From Ignelater luminosus (taxonomy: Eukaryota > Arthropoda > Insecta > Coleoptera > Elateridae), in NCBI GenBank assembly GCA_011009095.1, contig VTPC01091277.1, forward strand, positions 138,210 through 202,209: a DNA stretch of 64,000 nucleotides, written 5' to 3'. Under the pieces are notes generated by a model, which saw nothing but the letters and a program-made list of their open reading frames with translations, searched no databases and was not told where the DNA came from. Made by a program: the position numbers and the translations under genes. This document shows positions 22,351 to 34,465 of this stretch, piece after piece (the stretch's first letter is position 1; every line of letters begins with the position of its first letter).

Positions 22351-24500
22351 AATATAGACATCTTTTACCTACTTTTGAAATTTTGAGAACTGATTGTGAA
22401 TTTTTCTTATTTACATTTAAAAATGTAAGAAGCGACAGAAATAAACCATGATGGACTCAATTATACATAAGTTATTTCTTATGCAGATATTTTTTGTTCA
22501 AAATCAAATATTTGATTTTCTGGACGGTACTGTTGTAATAAAATGTAACCAACCACTGACGATTGTATTTAAAACAGCTGTTTCTATATCGTTTGATCTC
22601 ATCAATGGAAGATAACTAGTAACTACGATCAATGCTTACATACTTCTATTTCCTGTTTGTTATCCATTTCTCCTTCACTAATTTCAATAAACCTGTTGCG
22701 TTTACTTAATAATATGAGCAATAATCTACATGCTGTAGGTGAGTGGAAACATTGTAGATTTGATGTCTCCATAGGGATTTAACATCCCATCTTCTGCATG
22801 ATTTATCCGTGTTACATGAACGGAGGAGTACCCTTTCTCACTTGTTTAGATCTACGTATCATTTCTTTAAGCGCATTTTACAGAATTGTCTATTTGATAT
22901 TTTATTAATAAGTACATTATAACTTTAGCAAAATAAACAAAATCTGGAAATATCTTAATTGATATTTAATATTCTTTCTTAAATGAAAATTAGCAGATAA
23001 TACTTTTACTTATCTGTAATGGCCATCTAAACAATTTATTGCTACTGTAACATTTTAATAATATTAATAAACTTGTCTGCATTATAAAATATTACATTAG
23101 ACAAAGCCAGTGGCGATAACAATTTTCTAAGTTCTTCCCCTAATATTAATTATCTGTGATTACAACAATATTATTCAAGTATTACCGATGTTGACAAGAG
23201 CAATTATGTCTACAAGGAAGCAATTTGAGGTCGATAGATGATGCTATGTAATCATACAGAATATTATTATTACTATTATAATCCACATGTGCTTTATTAC
23301 TAGGGGCAATTTACTCATGAATCCATGTATACGTATACGCGATACAAAACGTTTATGGTATACAATTAGCATGACAGAAGAGGGGAAATAAAATAGATGA
23401 TGCAAGATTCACCTCTGTGATAACCAACAGAACAAATAAAGATTCCAATTATATTGGAAAAATTAGATCGTTTCATAATTTTCTTCACGTTGTTTTATTC
23501 GACGGAGTGACGGTGGATGAATTCTTAAGAGCTTAAGGCTATTATTGTTTAATTAATTACTGGAAGTTTAGTAGTTGCGAAACTATTAACAAACATTGTT
23601 TGAATTGTTTCGTTAAAAGTAAACGCATGTAAATATATCCGCATACTTAAAACCACTTTATTTGAATTATTACGCTGGATAAACTAAGATGAGATGTTTT
23701 CAGTTACTGTTAGAAATAATTCAAGAAAACTAAGTATTAAGCCTCACAAATAAATTTGAAACTGATTTTTCACTTTTAGTCAGCACTTCCTTGTATCTTA
23801 TGCTTTACAAACTACACTATTGTATATCGAAGCAAGTTCAGTAATAAAAGAAAGATTTCTTAGATATTCTAGATGATAATTAAATAACCCTGTGAGGAGA
23901 AGCTAGATCTGAAACCAAAGAAAGAACATTATAATGAATGTAGAGCCGAAAACATTTTTGAGTGAGATAGGGAAGAAATCTTTATTTAATTAAAAGTCTG
24001 TACTATATCTCTACTCTTTCATATTGTAATGCTCATGCCCATATATAATGCGACGTGGAGAGTAGAAATAGAAAGAGGGCAAAAAACGAAATCAGTCCAA
24101 TCCGTAAAAGAAGAACCCATAGCATTTTTAGAATACTTGCTTCTTTGAGATCTTTAAGGTCTCCTCTGCACATTTATCTTAATATCAGAAACCATCTGGT
24201 TTCTATTTGTCTGCTAATAGATTACTTTTGTCTTCACTAGTAAAACACAAGCTATAAAAGAGGCAACTGAAACAGCAGTCCGTAGTTCATCATCCATTCG
24301 CCCAACAACCAGGACTCTCTTTTCACTATTATTCCAAATATCCACAAAAGGCAAGACAATGTAATTATTGACAGCTATCCTTCTTCTTCCCCAGTCATGA
24401 AAATAAATAAACTATAATTGTCATGAAATAGCTTATTTTCTTTAATGAAATATAAATTATTGGTCTGCTAAAAATCATCCATAATATTAATATGTATAGC
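22351..24500. other. AT-rich non-coding stretch
   Basis: No supportable gene. A short frame from an ATG near 22713 ends at a TAG|GTGAGT donor-like site (about 22738), too little to call an exon. A perfect 12-bp palindrome gtatacgtatac occurs near 23328. The frame at 24055-24240 has no motif. Confidence 0.45.
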
Positions 24501-24504
24501 TTAG

Positions 24505-24900
24505 ATTATGATACAGTGTATAAAAAGTATCCTCTAAGCCGAATCAGGTGATTCGGCATGCAGTGTTCTCTTTGCTGACTAAGCATTCTGGGCAGCAAGC
24601 AACTAATATTTTGATATAAATAAACACCTCTGGAGTGGTTTAAAGAAATTTGAGATGGGTTGCTCTTCGTGATCGCCTTTGCACTTGAATCAGACCTAGT
24701 CCACTGATGTCATTAGTGTTCTGACTTCTACAAGATATAGCTAGAACTGTGAGTAACCTTTACTATTGCTTTTCTGCCTTGCTTGTATTTTTATTGTATT
24801 GTAATAAATGTTTTAAAATGTATATTGTACTTTCCCTAGGAGCAACCCTCAGCAATCCATTTGTTTTAATAGAATTTCTTCTGGATTGTCTACAGCGCAA
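24505..24900 (+). promoter_or_regulatory. TATA box with downstream perfect palindrome; possible solo-LTR remnant
   Basis: A TATA-like 'tgtataaaaagta' (about 24517-24529) is followed closely by a perfect inverted repeat gccgaatcaggtgattcggc (24538-24557; 9-bp stems, 2-bp centre). Further on are an AATAAA-type signal (about 24800) and a GC-richer tail. The arrangement resembles an LTR promoter region, but no second LTR, target duplication or coding sequence was found, so this remains speculative. Confidence 0.25.
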
Positions 24901-25419
24901 CCATACCTACCGCAGTACATTACCATAAATGTAACTGCAGAGATGAATTAGCTTTTATGGCTTGATTATCTATGATACTGCGATTTAAACGATATTCAAC
25001 AACAACTGTAATAAAATAGATTGCAGTCATTAGTGCAACATAAACCGCGTGATATTAAGACATTTTAGAAATTCTATAGTTAAGCTCAACTGATATCAAA
25101 GCATTAACTGCTCTACCACTTACTGCTTAAATAAATATGAAAACCATAAAAACTTAAAATATGAAATGGAAAGAAACTATGATGTTAATTACTTAAATGC
25201 AAGCTAAAGACTAGCAGAACTACCGACCTGTGCATACATCGTAGTCAACCCCCATACCATCATGTTGTTTAAGCTATTCCAGGAACCTACCGATACGTAA
25301 TAATCTTAAACTTTGAAACAAACTGTTAAAATACATAGAGAAACCATAAGAAAGGTCACATTTATATAATTTAGTCAACTGAACTGAAACGGATAAACTG
25401 ACTCAAAATAATCAAATTA
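24901..25419. other. Non-coding stretch
   Basis: No gene supported. It may include decayed downstream sequence of the minus-strand LINE fragment at 25420-25620, but no block is recognisable. Confidence 0.4.
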
Positions 25420-25620
25420 CTACAGTACATAACTGTTACCTAATATTAGTTCGACGTAAGTATTGAGAATAAAACGCTTTTGAAAGGTTAATTTTAAATT
25501 GCAGATGTACCGCCTGAATCTCAGCTCGCAGTCGAAGATAAAGCCCAAATTATTAGCAGACTGAGCAAGCTCTGTTACCATGCCATCAATGAAGAAGAAG
25601 AATTTCAAAATTGCGAACAA
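25420..25620 (-). pseudogene. Small non-LTR retrotransposon fragment (Jockey/CR1-like)
   Basis: A 66-codon minus-strand frame contains the segment SANNLGFIFDCELRFRRYI. This matches the pattern xxNLGVxFDxxLxFxxHI found after the catalytic core of Jockey, CR1 and related LINE reverse transcriptases. Nothing else of the protein is recognisable and surrounding frames are closed, so this would be an old fragment. The evidence is a single motif. Confidence 0.35.
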
Positions 25621-25984
25621 AACTTAGCCTTAGTTAGGCTCAAGGAGTTAATGAAACTGAAATACTTAAAAATATGCTAAACAGGATGTTCCTGGTTGTC
25701 ACCATCTACCTTAGCTGTCCAGCTTGTTTGTCATGTTACTACGATTATTTAATTCTTAAAACTTCCACAATACTCTCGTTCATAACAAAACTAACAATGT
25801 AGTCTCTTGCTAGATATTCTGCTACGACAACATGTTTCTGCGATTCCAACTGCTTTTTGCATTCAATCTTCGATTAATTCGATAGACTACTGCATAGAGG
25901 TGGGCAATTAGAGATTGATTCGAACCGGGTAGAAATATATTGCGGAGTTACCGAAGTTCGACTATAAACGGAAATAAATAAAAA

Positions 25985-27245
25985 AAACTAAAAGTAGAAA
26001 TTCAACGCAGCAAAGAAAAGAAGAAGTTAAATTTAAGACGGGGAACATACAAATTATTAAAAGAAAGCGAGAAAAAGAAATTATAGAATTACTTTTCCAA
26101 TTCACCAAGGAGTAAGCTACATATATACAAGATGTAATGGAAGAATGGATGGAAGGACTAATAGAAGCAATGCTAGAGGCAGAGGTTTAAAGATAACTTT
26201 GGGACCGGACGGGATGCTCCCAGAAGCGGCTAAAATCCTGGTTAAAGCATATCCGAATTTAAGATTAATGCTAATTTAGAAGCCAGGGAAAATGGATATC
26301 AAATTTGGATACTTCAGACCTATCTGCTTATTAGACACCCTAAGAAAACCATTAGAGCAAATACTGGTAATAAAACTAAAAATGGAATATAACAAGAAAA
26401 AAGATTGGAAGGAGTTAGAAATGGAAAAAGTACCATAGATGCAGTAGGAAAGCTATAAATATATAGGACTGACGAAAGAAGAATTAAACAAAAGCAGCAA
26501 AACTAGAAAATTATGTAAAATAAAGGAAGACTGTTGCGATCGGAGGTGTAGTCTGGGAAGAAGCCATGAAAATAGAAAAGCATGCAGAGATACTGAAACG
26601 AACTGAAAGGAAAGTATATTTAAGAATCTTTTGTGTATATAGAACAGCATCCTATTCTAGCTGGCACAATTCCAATAGAACTATTGGAGGAAAAATGCGC
26701 TAAAGTTTACAAAACAAAAGGGAAGGTAAGCACTATATCAGCGCAAAAAATAGAAATAAGAAATAATATCACAAGGAAATGACAGAAGAGACGGGATAAC
26801 AGCACTAAAGCAGTAATTCCAAACATAGAAAACACGGGAAGCTGGAATATCTCACACAAACGCTGTGGTACTTTCGAAGAGTACTAGAGAATGATAGGAA
26901 AAACGATGAACAATTCACATCAGCTGTGCAACAGGCATGTAGACACACCAGAACGTGTTTTGTTTGAATGTGATAAAAGGAAACAAAAGTGGAAACGCCT
27001 AGAAAAGATAGGTGAAAGAGTAACAAAAGTAAACATGATAGATAAAATGCTAGATAGTAAAAAATTGAGATGATATAATAAACATTATTAAAACCATAAT
27101 GCAAAGTAAAAGAAAAGAAGAGAGGACGAACTAAATTAGATGGTGCCGTCTAAACAAATACTTGAAGTGATGCAGGGAGACTGTCGAGGAGGAGGGATCT
27201 TAGCCGGTAAGAATACAGCACTACTGCAAGATGTTCAAAAAAAAT
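25985..27245 (+). pseudogene. R1-type non-LTR retrotransposon relic: reverse transcriptase start and C-terminal zinc-finger end
   Basis: Several frames in order on the plus strand recall R1-clade LINEs. At about 26201-26240 GPDGMLPEAAKIL is the start of the reverse transcriptase; at about 26316-26350 FRPICLLDTLRKPLEQIL is the conserved RPICLLD block. There follow, with many stops, AEILKRTERKVYLRIF and IPIELLEEKCAKVYK, characteristic of the region after the polymerase. The open frame at 26891-27073 gives CNRHVDTPERVLFECDKRK, the C-terminal Cys/His motif of R1 elements, with the first Cys pair incomplete. The middle of reverse transcriptase, including the YADD motif, was not found, so an internal deletion is likely. 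The 3' untranslated part may run to about 27245. Minus-strand frames here are shadows. Confidence 0.72.
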
Positions 27246-29460
27246 TGAATTTAATACTTTTCTCATTTAGGAACCAAGCGTATTAATTTGCTCAAAACTC
27301 GAAATGAACAGTTTCTACTAAGACGTCCAAATCCAGACAACGTCTGATAAAAGGAATATTTGATACCATGCGGCATATTGAAGAAAGTGAAGGTTAAGTA
27401 TAAGAGGTTGTACGATTTGTTGACGCAAGAAATCGTTACTGTTTTACAGTGACAAACTAAGTAAATATGTATATGTTATGTTGTGTTCCCCTACGGAAAA
27501 TGTTTCATAAACACCTAATACTGTATGGTTGATGTAATTCTGCAACGTTTGGCTATTAGGTTTTTCTCTTAATTCATAATTGAGGCAAGACTGTAATCCG
27601 ATTTACGATAAATTATAATAAAAACCGAAAAAAACAATAATTAGAAAAGAGATCGTTTACTAATTTTGCAGGTTGTAGCAAGATATTTTTAATGTTTACG
27701 CCCTCTGAATCGTTGCGCCCCGAGCACCGTCAGAGAAGTACTTCTGATGTTAACAAAATTGCACAATTCAGCTCTTTATAACTACCTCAAAACTTCGCTC
27801 GGTTTAATGATAATATGTAGGTATTGTGAAGTATCTGAAATTAGATTCTGACTGACTCAGTATTGCTTTTGGACCAGTTTTACCAAAAACTGAAAGTGAA
27901 AACGTAAACATAAAACTGAAAATGGTGTATGATATCTCCAGAAAACTAGAATATCTTGAATTTACACATATAAGTTATCAGAGCCTAATTTCGAAACCGT
28001 AACTAATCTTCTGGACACGTTCTGTGTATGTTTTGTAAAAGATAATTGAACATTTCTTTTACCTTCATTCTTGTTTGTTAAAAAGAAGACAGCTCTAAAA
28101 TAAACAAATTCTAATAACCGTCGAACACTTCAAAATAATAAAAAGGCTCATCTTTTCTTCAATTTAAATAATAAATTATATCTGATCTTCAAATTATTGT
28201 AATTTTACTTTTTTGGCATCATTTTATAATAAAATTAATGATGTAGGTGAAAAGCTTCATCTGATTATTTAGATTCTTGCATTTAAACCAGCAATGTAAT
28301 GGGATTTAAAATAATAAATTAGGTAGCTTGTTCCAATTAGTTCATAACGAACGCCGTATAAAAAATGCCTAAAAAAGCTTAATAATAATAGGATTGAGCT
28401 TATATTTCATAATGTTGCAATTTATAGAATATGAAAGGAATCTTCAAGCTGGTTTGTAAGACTTTAAAAAAATTATAAATAATTCCTAATATGTAATTTC
28501 AGATGGAAGCTAGTTTCTACTTTACACGTGTTTGTGTTATCTTTTCTATATGTAATTGCGGATGGAAACATTAAAGCTCAACGAAAGTTTACCGTTACCT
28601 CTTGAAAACGATTTCAAGTAATCGATGGTAACAACGATAGGAAATTATGCGAACATAAAGCGTTTCTCAGCTGGAAGTACGTAGTTTTCTGAACTAAATC
28701 TGCCCGTAAATATTCATTCGGGTTAAGAAACTCCTTACCATTCCGATCCTTTCACTACTAACAAACACTTGATCGTGAACTTGTATGGATGTGTAATTTA
28801 AACTCGACTACTTCCACTTTTTGTTAATTTATTTTCTACGAACAAGGTATGAATTTCTAGTTTTTATTCACTTTATAATCCGTTAGAAACTCATCTGTCT
28901 TAACTATTACTCGTTTGTTATTATTATATTATATAGCATGTTCTTTTTGGTGGTGCTTTTGGCCACTTTTATTTCTATTTTAGTTTCAAATTGAACATTA
29001 AAATTGTAACAAAAAATATAACAGTAAAAGCTCTGAAACTTAATAAGACATGTGTCTGTATTAGCAAAAAAACTGGGATTATATCGTAACAATAAAACTT
29101 CTATTGTCAAAATGCCCTGATTAATAACAAATCAAGCAGTAGCTGATATAATTTACATAATTACGTAGGTAGAAAACAATCGAAGAAAGAGGTCGTGAAG
29201 TATTTATGAGCCTTGTTATTTATTTGCTCCAACGAGTCTTTATTTAAGTTAAAAAAAGAACGTATTAAAACTTTTAATGGTATAAATTTCTTTGATAATA
29301 TGCAAAAATTTGTTTCGTGAATTATTTTTATAAAATATCGCTAAAATAGGAAAGTTTAGTGTATCTTTATGTAAATTAGTAGGAAAATGTTTATTTGATC
29401 CCAGGTGTTGCTGGAACCATTAAGATTAAGTTGAAAAGATAGAAATGCATAGACGCTATT
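27246..29460. other. AT-rich non-coding stretch
   Basis: No supportable gene, RNA or repeat. A 67-codon minus-strand frame at 28907-29110 has no motif. Confidence 0.5.
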
Positions 29461-29467
29461 TACATAC

Positions 29468-29504
29468 CCATCCAAAGTTTCTGCTTGTAAATCTTGGTAC
29501 TCAC
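29468..29504 (-). other. Candidate 37-nt microexon or recursive-splicing exon
   Basis: Read on the minus strand, 17 almost pure pyrimidines (seven T, C, nine T) lead to CAG (29505-29507). The next base begins GTGAGT, a consensus 5' splice site, so acceptor and donor are fused without a gap. Thirty-seven bases later a second strong donor, GG|GTATGT, occurs (29462-29467). The 37 bases are open in a frame reading EYQDLQAETLDG. Branch-site-like CTAAA sequences lie about 27-37 bases before the acceptor. This is the architecture of recursive splice sites (ratchet points) in long animal introns, with or without inclusion of the short exon. Alternatively it is an ordinary microexon. Either way it would imply a minus-strand gene spanning this gene-poor region. 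The parent gene was not recognised. Confidence 0.45.
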
Positions 29505-29507
29505 CTG

Positions 29508-32500
29508 AAAAAAAAAGAAAAAAATATTTTTAGAAATTTTAGGTGTAAATGCATTATTATAATGAAGAAAGTGAAATCATATAAATAACATTAAACTGAA
29601 GTAAAATATTCTTATTTTCAGAAGTATAATTTAACAACAAAATATAGTGTGATTCGGGAACTTGAAGATTTGAATATTAACCTACAAAAGAAGTTCAACA
29701 TTGAACATGTTAAACACGAGGCAATCTACTAAAGTGGGCTAGAGTTGCAATTTTCACTGATATAAATCTAATTTACAAAAAAGGCAAGGTAAAAGCGAGT
29801 TTTTGATACATTATAGATGAACGGTACCAATAAATTATACAAATAGACAATAAACTGAAATTGCCAAATTTAATTATTTATTGCGAATCGGTGGTTTACA
29901 GTCGCATATAAGATTATGTACATAAAATTGGCAAACCGCCTTTTGCAGAATACGCGCTTAATATGAACCATAGTTTTGATTGTAAAATAAGATTTACATA
30001 TTGCATTAGTTTGACTCCAGCTTCCTTTATTTTGTGCTCAGTTTTGTTTATTCTTAGAGCTTATTATTATATAAAGCTTCTCTTCGCAAAACTCTGTTGG
30101 GTGATTGGCTTTTATTTTCCCCCAATAATTTAGTGCACAAATATTAATTGTTCTGAGTTTGATTACTCTATTATTGTATCCAGATTTCAATCTTCTTCTA
30201 CAAGCAGAAAGCAAAATTTTAAGTTGTGACTTTCTTAAAACAGTTATAACCAATCTTGGAGAAACAAACTCATGGTCTGCGAATTCATGTTGTGATTATT
30301 GAAATGTTCTTCTACTATTATGCCCGCCCGCTCTTCGATGTAGTATACTACATAGATCCCATCACTAGTCCATACGTCATTTTATAGATTTAATGCAAGA
30401 CATTTTATGCTTTATTGAACATCCATTCATTACCCATATGGATTTCTCTTTCATACTAGCGCAACTAAATCTCATCCAAACCATAGCATCGAGTTAACTT
30501 ACTCATCATTTAATTCGGTTTGCTCCATATAATCAAAATTCAAAACTATATGACAACAATTAGCCCGCATTAAACATGAAAGGAAAGTAATAATTTAGAA
30601 AATGAAGTTGCAAACTTGACACAAAAAGTAATGTCAAAATGTTTTTTATCATTTGAAAAATGCTATCTTGTAGTCATCGCTAGAATTCGCAATCAGATCT
30701 TCAGCAGGTTCTACGCAAATTCTTTCTGAACCCAAACCTCCGTTCTTTAAAAATCACCTGTTTGTTTCATTTCAAAATAACTAAACCAAAAAAACTCAGT
30801 GAATAAAATAATAGGTCAAATAGAAAAATAAAACTAAACAAATAGTAAAAGGATAATGAAATAAATGAAAATAACAGTTTGCTAATTTTAACTTAATCAG
30901 GCTATTTATTATGATTGAGAAAATCAGTTGCATTGAATAACATCGTGTATGTAATTTTATATTATTTAATGATTGTACGAACAGGTAAATTAAAATTAAT
31001 ATTTACTCGGGACAAACACTAAGGTACGATGATTAAATTGTCTTGTTACGAATTTGATCTAAAATTGGTTGGCCTGTATTGAGATGAATATAGTCAATGC
31101 ATCAGGTAATTCTTTCTATTACCCTTTATAGAATCATGTATTATAAAATTGGTAATTTTGCATATAGAAACTTTAACTCTTGAAATCGATAAACAGCATC
31201 TTAACACTAATTTGTTATGTTAAATGTCATTCTCTTGCTGTTTAGAAGTCAATCATTACGATGAACAAACCACGACTTCTTTATAGTGTGTTTACTGGTT
31301 GTTGTAAATTAGAATCTCGAAAGATGGATGGTGACTTTTCATTTTTACACTGATGGTTGTATTGTCTGTCATTAATTCATCGTATAGGTAATTTGTAAAA
31401 ATTGACAAAAGCATATCTCTAATAAAAATGAACTAATAATAACAATTATCCGAAGAAGTCCTTTTTACAAAATTATTTTACGCCAAATCGCTTTTCAAAT
31501 GTCACTTTAATGAATATTAGAAATTCTCAAATAAAAATGTGTATCATTACAATTTATTTTTATTAAATCAAATGTCACAATATATTAAAAGAGGAAGGAA
31601 CTGTAAAAATATTTGCAAATTAATTTTCTGCGAAGGAAGAAAAGAGAAACAGAAAATGAACGAAAATTCCAATTTGTCCTGCTAAAGAAAGATAGTAGTA
31701 GATATTGTAAATCTCGCCTAAAATTAATTTCTTTTATACCTATAGCTGATCTTTATAAAGACTGTTGACTAAATTTGAGGATGTTATTTATAAAATTGAC
31801 CGTCAAAGAAATGACGAATTTCCACAAATTAGAGATAAAGAAGTTACTTAATTTAGTCTGTTTTTTGTGGTTAGAACTAGAGAATAAGGCTACTACAGCT
31901 CGGATAATTGTTTTCGTGTAGAAATTGTGTTGATTCATTGTACGCATATGGAAATCAGTATATGGATTCCTAGGATCTTATGTCGATTACACCTTTACAG
32001 CGTAGATGTTGTTCAGCTTAAACTGTTATGTGTCATTATTTGATTAGGTAGTGATAAGATTGAATTCCGACGAGAAGAGTTTGATTTCAAAAAGAAACAT
32101 GAGACAATAAGGTCATGTGATAGTATCAAATTGAAAAAAGATCCAAGCTTTTTGCTAAAATTACTTTGATCATATGTCTGGTTATTGTAATATCTACTAT
32201 GGAGGCTTGCAAAAGCGGCATAATTGGCCCATAAAGACCGATACGTCTTATTGGAGTAAATCTTTTCCTGCCATAAGCAGAATTTTGGATTGTAGGGCCT
32301 CTGCATTGCCCGGAGAGAAAATCTACTAAGTTTAGACAAGGTGTACATCACATATCTTCGGCTTTTTGATCTTGTCAAGCTTTAAGCTTCCAACTATATT
32401 TTTCTATTTTCTCAAGCCTTTTTATGTTCTTCCGTATTGCGCAAATTTCTATTTGGTTTTCGTTTTTTTCTTTTGCCTGAATTGTATAGATTTTACATAT

Positions 32501-34400
32501 TCCATCTGAGATTTATTTTGCTTACCTTGGCCAAACAGTGAAAACTATGTCTGTCTTTCATTTTGCAGATTATGGAGAATCTGCTCAGGGCCTATCTTTC
32601 TTTTACACTCCGTTTTAAAGTTTTTTTCTTTCTCTACGTGTTTGTGTGCGGATTTGAATCTCATGAATTGAGCCTAATACAGATTACGGAAATGACATTA
32701 ATTTGGATTGACAATTCTGCTCAGGATATTGATATTCCGAATCTAGTGTCCAGTTAAGCAACTTCTATTTAACTTTAAGATTTTGCTAATAGCCTCGTTT
32801 AACAGGATCACAGAACAGAAGTAAGGAATTCGCCATTTTATTTTGTTTTCAAAAATACAGATCATTTATTTCTGGGAGCAATAAAGTATTTTGTGTCACC
32901 TTAGTTACATATTACACCTAAGTTAATACAATGCAATACACCTAAGTTAATACAATGTTGTTGTTGATGTTGTCTTAGCAACCAAGTCAGATACTGTCAA
33001 AAAAATAAATACTAAATAAAAATTCTGCGGTATTATACCTATGAGAATTATTCAATTTTTATTTTATCGCTAGAGATATTTTACCATTTTGTTTCAAGGA
33101 TCTAATTTGATACTTCTGTCAATAATGTAATCCTATTGGATTCAAACAATTATGTCCTTTATGAGAGACGTAAGTCACTATTGAGTAAGATACTAGAATA
33201 GGCCAGTATTAAACCAGGCATTAATTTTAGTCTCCTTGTTCTCGATCACGTTATATTTACTATCCATATACAATTCAACTGAAACTGAAACAAAATAACA
33301 TAACATAAAAGGCAGAAATTATTCAAATCGCAGTAGCGTCTTGCTTGTCATTGCTTTTATTATCTCAAGCCGTACAAAGTGTATCTGCAACTCATGGACT
33401 TTGCAATCGAGGTGCAAGAAGGTACACTCGCAACTCCGCCGGATGGAACCTGCTGTCAGTAGAATTCTGACAAACAATCTGGCAACCTTTTTGTACCACA
33501 ATTGGACAAAACAAACTTAATTCGTGTGTGATAGAATAGAAAACAAACAATGAAAACAGTAGACCGTAACAGGGATTAAATGTCTTGCCCATATTTTTTG
33601 TTCCATCCAGTAAAGTGTACCTTATGCTAAGCTTTAGATCTGAAAATTTCTATACAGTCATGAAATCTTTACTTCATCTCAAATCTTGGTAGCAAAGACG
33701 GAGTTCCACATGTTTTAGAAGAAGTTTTAGATTGAAAGGTTAAAACATGGTTATTTTCCTAGAACTGAATACTGAAGATGGGCTGCATGAGTGCTCAATA
33801 AAATGAGATTAACTTTGGTTTTATTATGTTCCACTCCTTGTCATTGACATACAGTATCTCAATCACAAACTTTGCTGATGTTTATCACTATAGCTGTCTT
33901 TGAATCCCTATTTATTACAAAAGCTATTGGCTCTTGAGAGATAGTTTGTTTTTTGACATTCTGAAATAATTTGTCTTGTTCAAGAAACAGCTTAAATGCA
34001 GAGTGTTATTGCACGTGTTACAATTTCTCAATGGTTAGAGAATATGTAAAAGGAACGATCTGAGTCAAACAAACCTGACCTAAAATAATCCATCCTGTGA
34101 AATTACCATATCGCACAGCTGAAAGTGTCCCTCTCCTTGTACAAACATGCTTCTAATGCTAAAGGCTAGCAGAATTTTATTTGTCTATGTCTTGTAAATA
34201 TTTTTCTGAAAACTTTGATTTTCAGCTTGACCAGTGTTCTGCGTTTCGAGTTGAACAGTTGCAGGAAGCTGAATTGTAAAATAAATACAAACAAGATCTA
34301 GAATTCAGAACCAGTGCTTAAAAATTAATTTACGTTTTTTATCTTTTGACTTCTTCAATCGTATGTCTTGGGAACTCTTGAAGGAAAACATATAGGAACT
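29508..34400. other. Non-coding stretch (possibly intronic)
   Basis: No supportable gene. The longest frame is a 121-codon minus-strand one (32013-32378) with no motif and no ATG at its beginning; the opposite strand has a hydrophobic run with a few cysteines interrupted by stops. A 20-bp direct duplication (acacctaagttaatacaatg) lies at about 32926-32957. A plus-strand acceptor-like tract ends at about 32569 but leads only into a motif-free frame. Confidence 0.45.
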
Positions 34401-34465
34401 TGCTAAGCTCACTTGGTTAGAGCTTTGGTCCGAAGAACCAAAGTCTTCGATTCATTCCTCACGCG
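34401..34465 (+). pseudogene. tRNA-derived sequence (decayed tRNA or SINE head)
   Basis: An A-box-like 'tagctcacttggttagagc' lies at about 34405-34423. It is followed by a perfect 7-bp anticodon-type hairpin (ctttggt/accaaag) with a 7-nt loop ccgaaga, whose anticodon position would read GAA. A degenerate B box (cttcgattcatt) follows at about 34445. The T-arm stem and acceptor stem do not pair, so it is not a functional tRNA. It may be the head of a SINE, but no body or poly(A)-like tail is clear. Confidence 0.45.

Noticed and set aside
32013..32378. 121-codon minus-strand frame, and a plus-strand hydrophobic run with cysteines (about 32140-32220) resembling a secreted peptide
   Set aside because: The minus frame lacks an ATG start and motifs; the plus run lacks a start and is broken by stops after about 35 codons.
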